A stretch of DNA of 64,000 nucleotides from Luteitalea sp. TBR-22 (GTDB lineage: Bacteria; Acidobacteriota; Vicinamibacteria; Vicinamibacterales; Vicinamibacteraceae), in assembly GCF_016865485.1 (NCBI RefSeq), contig NZ_AP024452.1, forward strand, positions 890,501 through 954,500, read 5' to 3'. Numbering within the stretch: the stretch's first letter is position 1; each line of letters opens with the position of its first letter. The position numbers and the translations under genes are program-made. Shown here in pieces: positions 44,230-52,109 of the stretch. The notes beneath the pieces were generated by a model. That model saw only the letters and a list, made by a program, of their open reading frames with translations. It made no database searches and had not been told where the DNA came from.

Positions 44230-45334
44230 ACCGGCCCCGCCAGGGACCCCGCGGCCGTCACGGCACCGAGCCGGCTACATCGACTGGCTCCGCGGCCTGG
44301 CGGTCGTCATCATGATCCTCGCGCACGTGGTCGACGCCTGGACGGTGGTCGGCCCGACGCGTCAGTCGCGCCCGTATTTCTGGTTTCTCGTGCTCGCGGG
44401 CATGGGCGCGCCCCTCTTCCTCTGGCTGGCCGGCCTCGCCGTGCCGCTCGCGGCGCATGCACGGGTCAGGCGCGGCGCCTCGGTGGCCGAGGCGAGCTGG
44501 ATGCTGCAGAAGCGCGGGTGGGCGATCTTCGGGCTCGCCCTGCTGTTCCGCCTGCAGGCCTGGCTGTTCAGCGCCGGCGCGACGCTGTACGGCATCCTCA
44601 AGGTCGACATCCTCAACGTGATGGGCCTGTCGCTGGTCGCGGCCGGGTGGCTGTGGGGCCGCGCGTCGACTCGGCGAGGTCGGGTGTCGCTGGCCACGGC
44701 CGCGACCCTGGCGGTGCTGGTGCTCACGCCGCTGCTGCGCGTCTGGACCTGGCCTGCCCTCATCCCCGACCCCATCGAGGCCTACCTCCGGCCGCCGCCG
44801 GCCCGCAGCACCTTCACGCTGTTCCCGTGGGCGGCCTTCGCCCTGGCGGGCCTGGCGCTCGGCGAGTGGCTCGCCACCACGACCGCCGAGGCGCGCGACA
44901 GGTTCCACGGCTGGTGCGTCGCGGGCGGGCTCGTGGTGGCGGTGATCGCCTACCAGCTCTCGTTCCGCCCGACGCTGTTGCCCGGCTCGAACTTCTGGAC
45001 GACATCACCGGCGTTCTTCGCGATCCGGCTCGGCGCGATGACCGCCGTGTTCGGCATGCTGTACTTCGGGCTCGCACCAGGGGGTGTCTGGGCGCGGCTG
45101 ACGCCGCCGCGCCACTGGAGCCCGATGGAGCTGCTGGGGCGCACCTCGCTGTTCATCTACTGGGTGCACGTCGAGCTGGTCTACGGCGTGCCGTCGATCC
45201 GCCTCCACAAGGCCCTGTCGTTCAACGGCGCGCTCGTCGCCTTCGCGCTCTTCACGCTCCTCATGCTGGTGCTGGCCATGGCCAAGTCCCGCTACTGGGA
45301 CAAGGACGCGCCTTGGATAACGCTTGACGCTTGA
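44222..45334 (+). CDS. Multi-pass membrane acyltransferase-like protein (DUF1624/HGSNAT type)
   Basis: 370 residues with about ten membrane helices. The N-terminal YIDWLRGLAVVIMILAHVVD matches the first helix of the DUF1624/heparan-alpha-glucosaminide acetyltransferase group, with the Arg and His in helix 1 typical of acyltransferases that work across the membrane. Further helices: YFWFLVLAGMGAPLFLWLAG, ALLFRLQAWLF, LFIYWVHVELVYG. It likely acetylates a surface sugar, target unknown. The start lies inside the end of the OsmC gene. The last three codons (LDA) are within the heptamer array that follows. Confidence 0.75.
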   Translation: MAEPAPPGTPRPSRHRAGYIDWLRGLAVVIMILAHVVDAWTVVGPTRQSRPYFWFLVLAGMGAPLFLWLAGLAVPLAAHARVRRGASVAEASWMLQKRGWAIFGLALLFRLQAWLFSAGATLYGILKVDILNVMGLSLVAAGWLWGRASTRRGRVSLATAATLAVLVLTPLLRVWTWPALIPDPIEAYLRPPPARSTFTLFPWAAFALAGLALGEWLATTTAEARDRFHGWCVAGGLVVAVIAYQLSFRPTLLPGSNFWTTSPAFFAIRLGAMTAVFGMLYFGLAPGGVWARLTPPRHWSPMELLGRTSLFIYWVHVELVYGVPSIRLHKALSFNGALVAFALFTLLMLVLAMAKSRYWDKDAPWITLDA

Positions 45335-45381
45335 CGCTTTTAACGACTAACGACTAACGACTAACGCCTGACGCCTGACGG
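45317..45381. repeat. Heptamer repeat (tgacgct / aacgact / gcctgac)
   Basis: Three linked sets of 7-bp units: TGACGCT twice, AACGACT three times, GCCTGAC twice, in one stretch. The left set includes the stop codon of the membrane acyltransferase gene; the right edge is 11 bp before the MBL gene start. Confidence 0.88.
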
Positions 45382-45392
45382 CGAGGAACCCC

Positions 45393-46415
45393 ATGCGAGT
45401 TGCCATCTCCCTGTTCTCCTCCCTGCTCGTCGCCGCCACCGCGTCGGCGCAGCCGACGCTCGACATCTATCACGTGGACGTGGAGGGCGGCGCGGCGACG
45501 CTCATCGTGTCGCCGGGGCGCGAGTCGGTGCTCGTCGACGCGGGGTGGCCGGGCAACGGTGGGCGCGACGTCGCGCGCATCCGTGCCGCGATGCAGGCCG
45601 CCGGGATCTCGCGGATCGACCACATGATCACCACGCACTACCACACCGATCACGTCGGCGGCGTCCCGGCCCTGAAGGCCGCCGTGCCGATCGGGCAGTT
45701 CCATGACCACGGCCCCATGAGCCCGCCGTACGCGCAGGACTACGCGAGCAACTACGAGGCGTACGTCGCCGTGGTCAGCGACCGCCACACGCTGAAGCCG
45801 GGAGACACGCTGTCGCTGAAGGGCGCCGCTGGTGGGCCGCCCGTGGTGCTGTCGTTCGTCGCCGGGCACGGCGTGGTCCACACCAGGGCCGGCGCGCCTG
45901 CCAACGCCGCGTGCGCCACTGTCGCGCCCAAGCCGGAGGACCCGTCGGACAACGCTCGCAGCCTGGGCTTCACGCTCGCCTACGGGGCGTTCGACTTCTT
46001 CGACGCCGGCGACCTGACCTGGAACGTCGAGGCAAAGCTCGTGTGTCCGGCCAACACGCTCCCGAAGGTCGACGTCTACCAGGTCACGCACCACGGGCTC
46101 GACCAGAGCAACCACCCGCTGGTGCTGCAGGCGCTCGCCCCGACCGTGGCGGTGATGAACAACGGCGCGAAGAAGGGCGGCTCGCCGACGACGGTGCAGG
46201 CCCTCAAGGCGCTGCCGTCGCTGCAGGCGCTCTTTCAGTTGCACCGCAACGTGGCGACGGGGCCCGGCGACAACACGACGCCGGAACTCATCGCCAATCT
46301 CGACGAGGCCCCCGACGCCGGACACATGGTGAGCATCCACGTCCGCGCCGATGGCCGGTACGAGGTGGTGAACCACCGCACCGGCGACAAGCGGGCGTAC
46401 GCGTCGAACAGGTAG
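45393..46415 (+). CDS. Secreted metallo-beta-lactamase-fold hydrolase
   Basis: 340 residues with a signal peptide (AISLFSSLLVAATASAQ). MBL signature TTHYHTDHVGG (HxHxDH), an upstream strand VLVDAGWPGN, and later DAGDLTW and YQVTHHGLDQSNHP providing further metal ligands. It resembles ComEC/Rec2-type and other exported MBL hydrolases without a membrane part. The substrate is unknown; there is no evidence that it acts on beta-lactams. Start ATG 45393, with GAGGAACCCC upstream. Confidence 0.87.
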   Translation: MRVAISLFSSLLVAATASAQPTLDIYHVDVEGGAATLIVSPGRESVLVDAGWPGNGGRDVARIRAAMQAAGISRIDHMITTHYHTDHVGGVPALKAAVPIGQFHDHGPMSPPYAQDYASNYEAYVAVVSDRHTLKPGDTLSLKGAAGGPPVVLSFVAGHGVVHTRAGAPANAACATVAPKPEDPSDNARSLGFTLAYGAFDFFDAGDLTWNVEAKLVCPANTLPKVDVYQVTHHGLDQSNHPLVLQALAPTVAVMNNGAKKGGSPTTVQALKALPSLQALFQLHRNVATGPGDNTTPELIANLDEAPDAGHMVSIHVRADGRYEVVNHRTGDKRAYASNR

Positions 46416-46449
46416 GGCCCGGTCCCGGGCCGCGTTGCTGCGCCTCCCC

Positions 46450-46959
46450 CTACGGGCGCGACGCGTGTGCCTCGACGAACCACATGTACTTGTCGATCTC
46501 GTGGGCGATTTCCGTGAACAGGTCGGCGGTCACGGCGTCCTCGAGCTCCGTCGCGTCCTCGATCGCCTGTCGGAGCGCGGTCCCGAACCTGGCCAGCGCC
46601 GATGAGACGCAGTCCACGTGCGCGTGCCAGTCCTGTGCCTCTGCCGGGTAGGGCGGCAGTGTCGTGCGTTCCACGACGGCCTGCGCCGTGCCGACCGCGA
46701 TGCCGCCGAGCATGACGGCGCGCTCCGCGATCTCGTCCTTGAACTTCGCGGCAGCCTCCGCCACCTGGTCGAACAGCTCGTGCAGGCCGATGAAATTGGG
46801 CCCCTTGACGTTCCAGTGGGCCTGCTTGGCCTGCAGCTCGAGGTCGATGACGTCGGCCAGCCGCGCGTTCAGCAACGCAATCGCCTGCGTGCGTGTCTCG
46901 ACGTCGAGGCCGTGCTTGGTGGCGGTGAGCGGCACCTCTGCAGTGGTTCGGGTGGTCAT
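46450..46959 (-). CDS. dps: Dps-family DNA-binding ferritin
   Basis: 169 residues, normal for Dps. The ferroxidase site pattern is intact: KQAHWNVKGPNFIGLHELFDQV and KFKDEIAERAVMLGG. The N-terminal tail (MTTRTTAEVPLTATKHGLD) is short and only mildly basic. It oxidises Fe2+ with peroxide and stores iron while protecting DNA. It is convergent with the MBL gene; a GGCCCGG/CCGGGCC dyad at 46416-46431 may terminate both. Confidence 0.93.
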   Translation of the reverse strand: MTTRTTAEVPLTATKHGLDVETRTQAIALLNARLADVIDLELQAKQAHWNVKGPNFIGLHELFDQVAEAAAKFKDEIAERAVMLGGIAVGTAQAVVERTTLPPYPAEAQDWHAHVDCVSSALARFGTALRQAIEDATELEDAVTADLFTEIAHEIDKYMWFVEAHASRP

Positions 46960-47027
46960 GTTCGATTAGACGCGCCACCGCCACGGCATGGCAACCACGA
47001 CCATGGGATCCACCACTGGCCGCCTGG

Positions 47028-49817
47028 TCACTGCGCGGCCGTGACCGTCGATGCCTCCTTGGCCTTCTTCGCGGGGACGTCGTTCCAGAACAGGACCGCC
47101 GCATTGAAGAGCATCCCGAACTCGCCGTGGTTCTGCCAGCGGTAGCAGGGATTGGTGGCAAAAGCGACGACCCGTCCCTGCCCCATCGGCGTGTCCACGA
47201 GGGCCGGACGGCGACGGATCTCCGCCGACCCGCGCATGAGCCCGCTCAGCACGCCTTCGTCGCCACCGGTGAATCGCATCAGGACCTGCTCGGCCACGTC
47301 CTCGGTCGGTACCTGCAACAGCGGTCCATTGGCGTACCGCACGGGCAGACGGGTCTTCGCGTAGCCGAAGAAGATCGGGTGCTCCGGTCGCAGCACCTCC
47401 ACCTCGACGATCGGGCCGGGGGCATAGAAGGCGGCGGTGGGCCGCGTGGCCGTGACGGTGCGTTGGAGCCCGAACTCGGCCGGCATGTACGACGACGCGC
47501 CGAGGGTGACGAGGACGCCGCCGTCCTCGACGAACTTCTGCAGTTGGACGACACCCTCGAGGCCCATCCCGCCCGTGATGTCGTCGGACTCACCGTACTG
47601 GCCCAGCGTCGGGAACTGCGGATCCTTCCGGTAGGCCAGGGGACCGCCCTTGCGCTCCACGTCGTACACGAGTGACTTGCCCGTCGTCGCCTGGTTGGGC
47701 ACAAGGATCACGTCGTACGCCTGGCGGAGCGAGCCCTGGCGGACGCGCTCCTTGTAGATCAGGTCGTAAGGGATCCCGAACGTGTCGAAGGCGTGCCGCA
47801 CCCAGCCGACCTCCTGCGTCCGGCCCCAGGTCGAGAACATCGCCAGCCGTGGCAGGTCGACGGCCACGGTCGCGACGTCCGGCATCGTGGCCAGGCCGGT
47901 TGCGGCGAGTCCGAGCGACGTGACGGCGTCGGTCAATGCGGCGCCGGCCGAGGCAGGCACGATGAACGACCCCGCCGGGTACCTCACGTCGCCGACGCTG
48001 AAGCCGGCCGACGTGGCGCGCACGTCCACGGTGCGGCCGAGCGCCAGGCGCAGGCGCACCATGTCGTTCGACCCGTGGTGCGGCACCACCCATGCTGCCG
48101 GCGCCGCCGGGCCCGACACCGTGCCCTTGCGGGCCAGATCGGTCACGGGTGAGGCCGGTGCCTCGAGGACGGCCTTGTCGGCAATCGGCTTGACGTCCAC
48201 CTGCAACATCAACCCCATCGTCCAGCCGGTGTCGTCGTAGGTGCGCAGCGAGGGGTCGGGAAAGGTCTGCTTCTCGAGCAGCGTCTTGACGAGCCGTCCA
48301 TAGGGCTGGTCGCGACGGATCACGTACGAACCCGCCGGGTAGACCGTGTCGGCCACCTTCACGTCAGCCGTCGCCCGCGAGATCTCGATGCCCTGACGCA
48401 TCAGCAGGAACAGCAGGGTGTCGACGCGCGTCTGGTCGGGCTGGCCTGCCGGCACGATGTAGGCGTACGGCGCCTCCGTCCTGCCGGCCTCGAGGCTGTT
48501 GCGGCTCTTCCTGTAGAAGTTCTCGACCAGCACCTCGGGGAAGGCCGATGCGTACTGCAGCGCCGACAGCACGGCGGTCTGCATGTAGTTGGTGTTGTTG
48601 CGCATCGACCACGTGACCTCCTTGTACGGTGGCAACGGCCGGTACCACTCCCGACTGGTCTGCCCGGCGCCGCCGTCCGGTGGCGCCACCCGCCGCTTCA
48701 TCGTCGTCGCGCCGCCGTTGCCGAACGTCTCGTACATGCGGACCAGGCCGTTGTGGTTCGACGACATGAAGGCGAGATAGCCGGGCGACCACATGTCGAC
48801 GAACCCGTGCGTCCACACGCCGGGCATGCCGTACCTGGTGAGCTGCATCATCTCGAAGTTGGCAAACATCGGCAGCTCGCCGTACACGATCGGGTCGAGG
48901 TTCGGGTTCTGCGGCGCCTGGCCCGAGAAGGTGTAGAGGAAGGGCACCGACTCGTGCAGGTCGTGCATCACCGGCGGGTGCGTCTTCAGGTACCACTCGA
49001 GGTGGGCGCGCAACGTGACCTGCGAGTAATTGATGTCGCGGTTGTTGTCGTGGAAGATGTACTTCCCCCAGTAGGGAGGCCCGGTGATGCGGTCCTTCTC
49101 CTCGGTGATGTCCACCATGTACTTGCGGTACCAGTCGACGTAGCGATCGCGCCCGTCGGGATCGCTGGCCGGCGTGAAGCTGACGATGATGCGGTCGCGG
49201 ATCTGCCGGATCAGCGGGGTGTCCTCCGCGACCAGCCGGTAGGCGAGTTCCATCAGCATCTCCGGCGGCCCCGTCTCCGCGCTGTGCAGGCCGGCCATCA
49301 GGTGATAGATGGGCGGCGTGCTCGCGACCAGCCGGCGCGCCTCGTCCTCCGACAGGCCGCGAGGATCGGCGAGCCGGCCCAGGCTCGCGATGTGCGTGTC
49401 GAGCTGCTTCATGGTCGACTCGCTCGCGACGTAGACGACGTTGACCTCGCGGCCTTCATCGGTCCTGCCGATGGTCGTCACGCGGATGCGCGGCGACGCC
49501 TTCTCGAGCGCGCGGTAGTACGCGAGCGCGTCGGCGGTCTTGGTGAGCCGCTTCGGCGTGCCGACGTGATAGCCGAGCACGTCCTTCGGCGTGGGGATGC
49601 CCTTCACCAGCGGCAGGTGGTCGACCAGGGGGCTCAGGAACTCCGGCCCGGTCGTCCACTCGCGGACGCGCGCCGCGAAGTCGGGATCGGTGGCTGCCGA
49701 GGCCGACGAGGTGCGCGTGCGCGTCGCGTCACGCGCGGCCGGTTGCGCATGCGGCACCGCGCCGAGGGGCAGTGCCAGGAGCAGGACGAGGACCCATCGA
49801 GGAAGGCGCGCGGACAT
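47028..49817 (-). CDS. Secreted M14-family zinc carboxypeptidase, ~900 aa type (copy 3)
   Basis: 929 residues with a signal peptide (WVLVLLLALPLGAVPHAQ). M14 domain: VTTIGRTDEGREVNVVYVAS, zinc ligands H178 and E181 in AGLHSAETGP, SFTPASDPDGRDRYVDWY, NNRDINYSQ, MHDLHESVPF (third ligand). The C-terminal half has the shared Rossmann-like part (LPRLAMFSTWGRTQEVGWVRHAF, YDVILVPNQATTG) and ends with GEFGMLFNAAVLFWNDV. It probably digests peptides outside the cytoplasm. Unlike copies 1 and 2 it stands alone, next to the non-coding region at 49.8-50.5 kb, which lies just upstream of its start. Confidence 0.88.
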   Translation of the reverse strand: MSARLPRWVLVLLLALPLGAVPHAQPAARDATRTRTSSASAATDPDFAARVREWTTGPEFLSPLVDHLPLVKGIPTPKDVLGYHVGTPKRLTKTADALAYYRALEKASPRIRVTTIGRTDEGREVNVVYVASESTMKQLDTHIASLGRLADPRGLSEDEARRLVASTPPIYHLMAGLHSAETGPPEMLMELAYRLVAEDTPLIRQIRDRIIVSFTPASDPDGRDRYVDWYRKYMVDITEEKDRITGPPYWGKYIFHDNNRDINYSQVTLRAHLEWYLKTHPPVMHDLHESVPFLYTFSGQAPQNPNLDPIVYGELPMFANFEMMQLTRYGMPGVWTHGFVDMWSPGYLAFMSSNHNGLVRMYETFGNGGATTMKRRVAPPDGGAGQTSREWYRPLPPYKEVTWSMRNNTNYMQTAVLSALQYASAFPEVLVENFYRKSRNSLEAGRTEAPYAYIVPAGQPDQTRVDTLLFLLMRQGIEISRATADVKVADTVYPAGSYVIRRDQPYGRLVKTLLEKQTFPDPSLRTYDDTGWTMGLMLQVDVKPIADKAVLEAPASPVTDLARKGTVSGPAAPAAWVVPHHGSNDMVRLRLALGRTVDVRATSAGFSVGDVRYPAGSFIVPASAGAALTDAVTSLGLAATGLATMPDVATVAVDLPRLAMFSTWGRTQEVGWVRHAFDTFGIPYDLIYKERVRQGSLRQAYDVILVPNQATTGKSLVYDVERKGGPLAYRKDPQFPTLGQYGESDDITGGMGLEGVVQLQKFVEDGGVLVTLGASSYMPAEFGLQRTVTATRPTAAFYAPGPIVEVEVLRPEHPIFFGYAKTRLPVRYANGPLLQVPTEDVAEQVLMRFTGGDEGVLSGLMRGSAEIRRRPALVDTPMGQGRVVAFATNPCYRWQNHGEFGMLFNAAVLFWNDVPAKKAKEASTVTAAQ

Positions 49818-49970
49818 GCCGCGGATTATGGCCGCAGCCCGGCACCGAGGGAAATGCCGCCCACCAGATTCGTGATCGACACGTCCCTTTTCGTGATCGC
49901 CGAGTCGCGCCGCGCCCGTGCCGCCCCGACCACCGCGCGAGATCCCGACGTATCACGCCATTTGCTGGTG

Positions 49971-49986
49971 TGGCATGCCGGTTGCT
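49971..49986 (+). promoter_or_regulatory. Sigma-54 (-24/-12) promoter of RNA copy 1
   Basis: TGGCATGCCGGTTGCT matches the RpoN consensus TGGCACGN4TTGCW at every defined position except one (T for C at position 6). Expected transcription start near 49997. CGTGATCG words lie about 79 and 100 bp upstream, a usual distance for enhancer-binding proteins. Confidence 0.7.
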
Positions 49987-49996
49987 CTTGTTCCAG

Positions 49997-50086
49997 GCGT
50001 CGGCGGCTTGTTTGTGGCACGAGGCCACATTGCTGGGGAGCCAGGTCGTCGGCAGCAGGGGTCACGCGGCATCGCGCGGCCTCTGC
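49997..50086 (+). ncRNA. Candidate structured small RNA, copy 1
   Basis: Predicted transcript of about 90 nt or more. It is about 80% identical to copy 2 with no indels. Structure visible by eye: hairpin 1 TGTGGC/GCCACA (50013-50018 and 50024-50029) with loop ACGAG; a conserved middle TGCTGGGGAGCCA; a conserved TCGTCGGCAGCA; and hairpin 2 pairing GCAGGGGTC (50055-50063) with GGCCTCTGC (50078-50086). Compared with copy 2, two stem bases differ and both changes give G:U pairs, so pairing is kept. A second strong hairpin follows at 50097-50127. The targets are unknown. Confidence 0.6.
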
Positions 50087-50096
50087 GTACTTCTCT

Positions 50097-50127
50097 GGCC
50101 CGTCGTGCCGTCAAGGTGCGACGGGCC
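50097..50127 (+). terminator. Hairpin terminator after RNA copy 1
   Basis: Perfect 9-bp stem GGCCCGTCG (50097-50105) with CGACGGGCC (50119-50127), 13-nt loop, followed by TTCTCGCGTTT. This may be the real end of transcript 1. Confidence 0.55.
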
Positions 50128-50305
50128 TTCTCGCGTTTGCAGGAACGTCCTCGGCCCTGGGCCGTACCGTCGGCACGACGTGATCGCCGGGCCACGACCA
50201 AAGTTGTCAGTCGAGCCCCACATTCGTGATCGCCGCGGTCGCCTCGCGGTCGGCGATTGGCGATTTCCTTCGACAAAACAAGCCTGATCGCATCGGAGCG
50301 CCTTC

Positions 50306-50321
50306 TGGCATGCCCGTTGCT
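50306..50321 (+). promoter_or_regulatory. Sigma-54 (-24/-12) promoter of RNA copy 2
   Basis: TGGCATGCCCGTTGCT, again matching the RpoN consensus with only one deviation, the same one as in copy 1. Expected transcription start near 50331. CGTGATCGCC words lie about 80 and 127 bp upstream (50226 and 50179). Confidence 0.7.
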
Positions 50322-50330
50322 CCAGTGAAG

Positions 50331-50421
50331 GCTGTCGGCGGTATGTTTGTGGCACGATGCCACAGTGCTGGGGAGCCATATCGTCGGCAGCAGAGGCCAC
50401 GCAATTCTGCGCGGCCTCTGC
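50331..50421 (+). ncRNA. Candidate structured small RNA, copy 2
   Basis: Predicted transcript of about 90 nt, equivalent to copy 1. Hairpin 1 TGTGGC/GCCACA with loop ACGAT (starting 50348). The conserved TGCTGGGGAGCCA and TCGTCGGCAGCA are present. Hairpin 2 has a perfect 9-bp stem GCAGAGGCC (50390-50398) with GGCCTCTGC (50413-50421), followed by a C/T-rich run (CCGTTCTTCCC) that could complete a factor-independent terminator. No open frame with a start and ribosome site is present in it. Function unknown. Confidence 0.6.
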
Positions 50422-50472
50422 CCGTTCTTCCCTTCGCCCTTCCCTTCTTCCCCCTTCTCCCGTCTCCCCCTC

Positions 50473-50515
50473 CCGATCCGCGATCCTCGATCCCCGATCG
50501 TCGATCCCGGATCCG
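50473..50515. repeat. Heptamer repeat (cgatccn)
   Basis: Six units of the CGATCCG/CGATCCC/CGATCGT family, inverted relative to the array at 39473-39514. It lies about 35 bp before the pxpA start and after RNA copy 2. Confidence 0.85.
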
Positions 50516-50550
50516 CGCCCGCCCCTTCTCCTTCCGGTATCGTGTCCTCC

Positions 50551-51324
50551 GTGCGTCTCGACATGAACGCGGACGTGGGCGAGCACGACGGACCGCCGCT
50601 CGAGGACGCCCTGGCCCTGCTGCGCCTGGTCACCTCCGCCAACATCGCCTGCGGAGCGCACGCCGGCGACGACGAGAGCATGAGACTCACGGCGCGTGCC
50701 GCGGCGGCTGGCGGCGTGCAGGTCGGCGCGCATCCGTCGTTCCCCGATCGCGAGGGCTTCGGGCGACGGGTGCTGCCGCTGTCGCCGGCGCAGGTCCGTG
50801 ACGAGGTCGCGCGCCAGGTGCAGCGCCTGGCCGGACTCGCTGCCCTGGAAGGCGTGCCGGTGCGCCACGTGAAGCCCCACGGCGCCCTGTACAACCTCGC
50901 GGGGCACGACCGGCGCGTCGCCGAGGCGATCGTGGCGGGCATCGTCGCCGTCGATGCGGCCCTGGCCTTGTACGCGCCCCACGGCACTGCGCTTGCCGAC
51001 GCCGGCCACGCCGCGGGCCTTCGCGTCGTCGCGGAGGGCTTCCTCGACCGGGCTTACGAAGATGACGGGTCGCTCACGTCCAGGGCGGTGGAGGGCGCAG
51101 TGCTGCACGACGCCGACGCGGCCAGCGTGCGGGCGCTCGCGTGGGTGCGCACGGGCCTGGTCACGGCGCGGTCGGGGCAGCTGATCCGGTTGCCGCTCGA
51201 GACACTCTGCGTGCACGGCGACACCCCCGGCGCCGCGGCGATGGCGGCCCGCGTCCGTGCGGCGCTGAGGGCGGCCGGCGTCAGAATCGTGCCGGCTCTC
51301 GCGCCCTCGGAGGATCGCGCGTGA
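50551..51324 (+). CDS. pxpA: 5-oxoprolinase subunit A (LamB/YcsF family)
   Basis: 257 residues, the family length. N-terminal VRLDMNADVGEHDG matches the family start (usually DLNADLGE), then TSANIACGAHAGDDESM, VGAHPSFPDREGFGRR, PVRHVKPHGALYNLAGHD, AEGFLDRAYEDDGSLTSR and LCVHGDTPGA. PxpA works with PxpB/PxpC to open 5-oxoproline to glutamate with ATP; B and C are not in this window. Start GTG 50551 (an in-frame GTG at 50542 is possible); no strong ribosome site is seen. The stop overlaps the TSUP gene by 4 bp. Confidence 0.9.
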   Translation: MRLDMNADVGEHDGPPLEDALALLRLVTSANIACGAHAGDDESMRLTARAAAAGGVQVGAHPSFPDREGFGRRVLPLSPAQVRDEVARQVQRLAGLAALEGVPVRHVKPHGALYNLAGHDRRVAEAIVAGIVAVDAALALYAPHGTALADAGHAAGLRVVAEGFLDRAYEDDGSLTSRAVEGAVLHDADAASVRALAWVRTGLVTARSGQLIRLPLETLCVHGDTPGAAAMAARVRAALRAAGVRIVPALAPSEDRA

Positions 51325-52094
51325 CGCTGCTGCTGGTCGGTACCGTCGCGTTCCTCGCCTCGGCCCTCACCTTCATCTCGGGCTTCGGGCTGGGCACGCT
51401 GCTCATGCCCGTGTTCGCGCTGTTCATGCCGCTGGAGCGGGCGATAGCCGCGACGGGGGTGGTGCATTTCCTCAACAGCCTGTTCAAGTTCGCGCTCGTC
51501 GGCCGCCGGGCCGACTGGCCGATCGTGGCGCGCTTCGGCCTCCCCGCGCTGGTCGCCTCGCTGCTCGGCGCGTGGTGGTTGGTGCACGTCTCCGCGCAGC
51601 CGCCGCTGTTCTCGTGGTCGCTCGGCACGCGGGTCCTGCAGGTGACGACGGCGCGTGTGCTCATCGGCGCGCTGCTGCTGGTGTTCGTGCTCGTGGAGTG
51701 GGTGCCGCGGTGGAAGGCCCTCACGTTCCCGCCGAGCCTGATCCCGCTCGGTGGCGTGCTCAGCGGCCTCGCGGGCGGCGTGTCGGGCATGCAGGGCGCG
51801 CTGCGCTCGGCGTTCCTCGCGCGAGCCGGCCTGTCGCGGGACGCCTTCATCGCGACAGGCGTGGCGATCGCCTGCCTGATCGACGTGTCGCGCCTCGGCG
51901 TCTATGCTCGGGGCTTCCGCGCGCATCGCCAAGCCATCGACGAGACGCTGCTGCTGGTGGCCATCGCGGCGGCGTTCGCGGGCGCGCTGGTCGGGCGGCG
52001 CTACCTGGAGCGCCTGACGATGGAGGCGGTGCGGCACGTGATTGCGGTGCTGCTGTTGCTGGTGGCCGTGGCGATGGCGATCGGGCTGATCTGA
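51321..52094 (+). CDS. TSUP (TauE/SafE) family membrane permease
   Basis: 257 residues with about eight membrane helices in two TauE-like halves: LLVGTVAFLASALTFISGFG, LLMPVFALFMPLERAIAATG at the start, then LIPLGGVLSGLAGGVSGMQG and ALRSAFLARAGLSRDAFIATG in the second half. Family members export or import sulfite, organosulfonates or other anions. The start GTG is inside the pxpA stop (GTGA), so the two are coupled; the transported compound could relate to oxoproline use, but this is speculation. Confidence 0.85.
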   Translation: MTLLLVGTVAFLASALTFISGFGLGTLLMPVFALFMPLERAIAATGVVHFLNSLFKFALVGRRADWPIVARFGLPALVASLLGAWWLVHVSAQPPLFSWSLGTRVLQVTTARVLIGALLLVFVLVEWVPRWKALTFPPSLIPLGGVLSGLAGGVSGMQGALRSAFLARAGLSRDAFIATGVAIACLIDVSRLGVYARGFRAHRQAIDETLLLVAIAAAFAGALVGRRYLERLTMEAVRHVIAVLLLLVAVAMAIGLI

Positions 52095-52109
52095 GGACGA
52101 GGGAGACTC

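Larger units (their letters stand above)
49818..50550. other. Non-coding 730-bp region with duplicated regulatory and RNA block
   Basis: No convincing gene on either strand. A block of about 116 bp occurs twice, 335 bp apart without insertions or deletions (49971-50086 and 50306-50421). Each block runs from a sigma-54-like promoter to a terminal hairpin. CGTGATCG words precede both blocks. A C/T-rich tract (50421-50470) and a heptamer array (50473-50515) lie before pxpA. Confidence 0.8.

Noticed and set aside
49729-50229. Short open frames on both strands over the RNA block
   Set aside because: They lack ribosome sites and signal or domain features. The two repeat copies share promoter and stem structure, while the frames are not equivalent between copies beyond what the shared DNA dictates.
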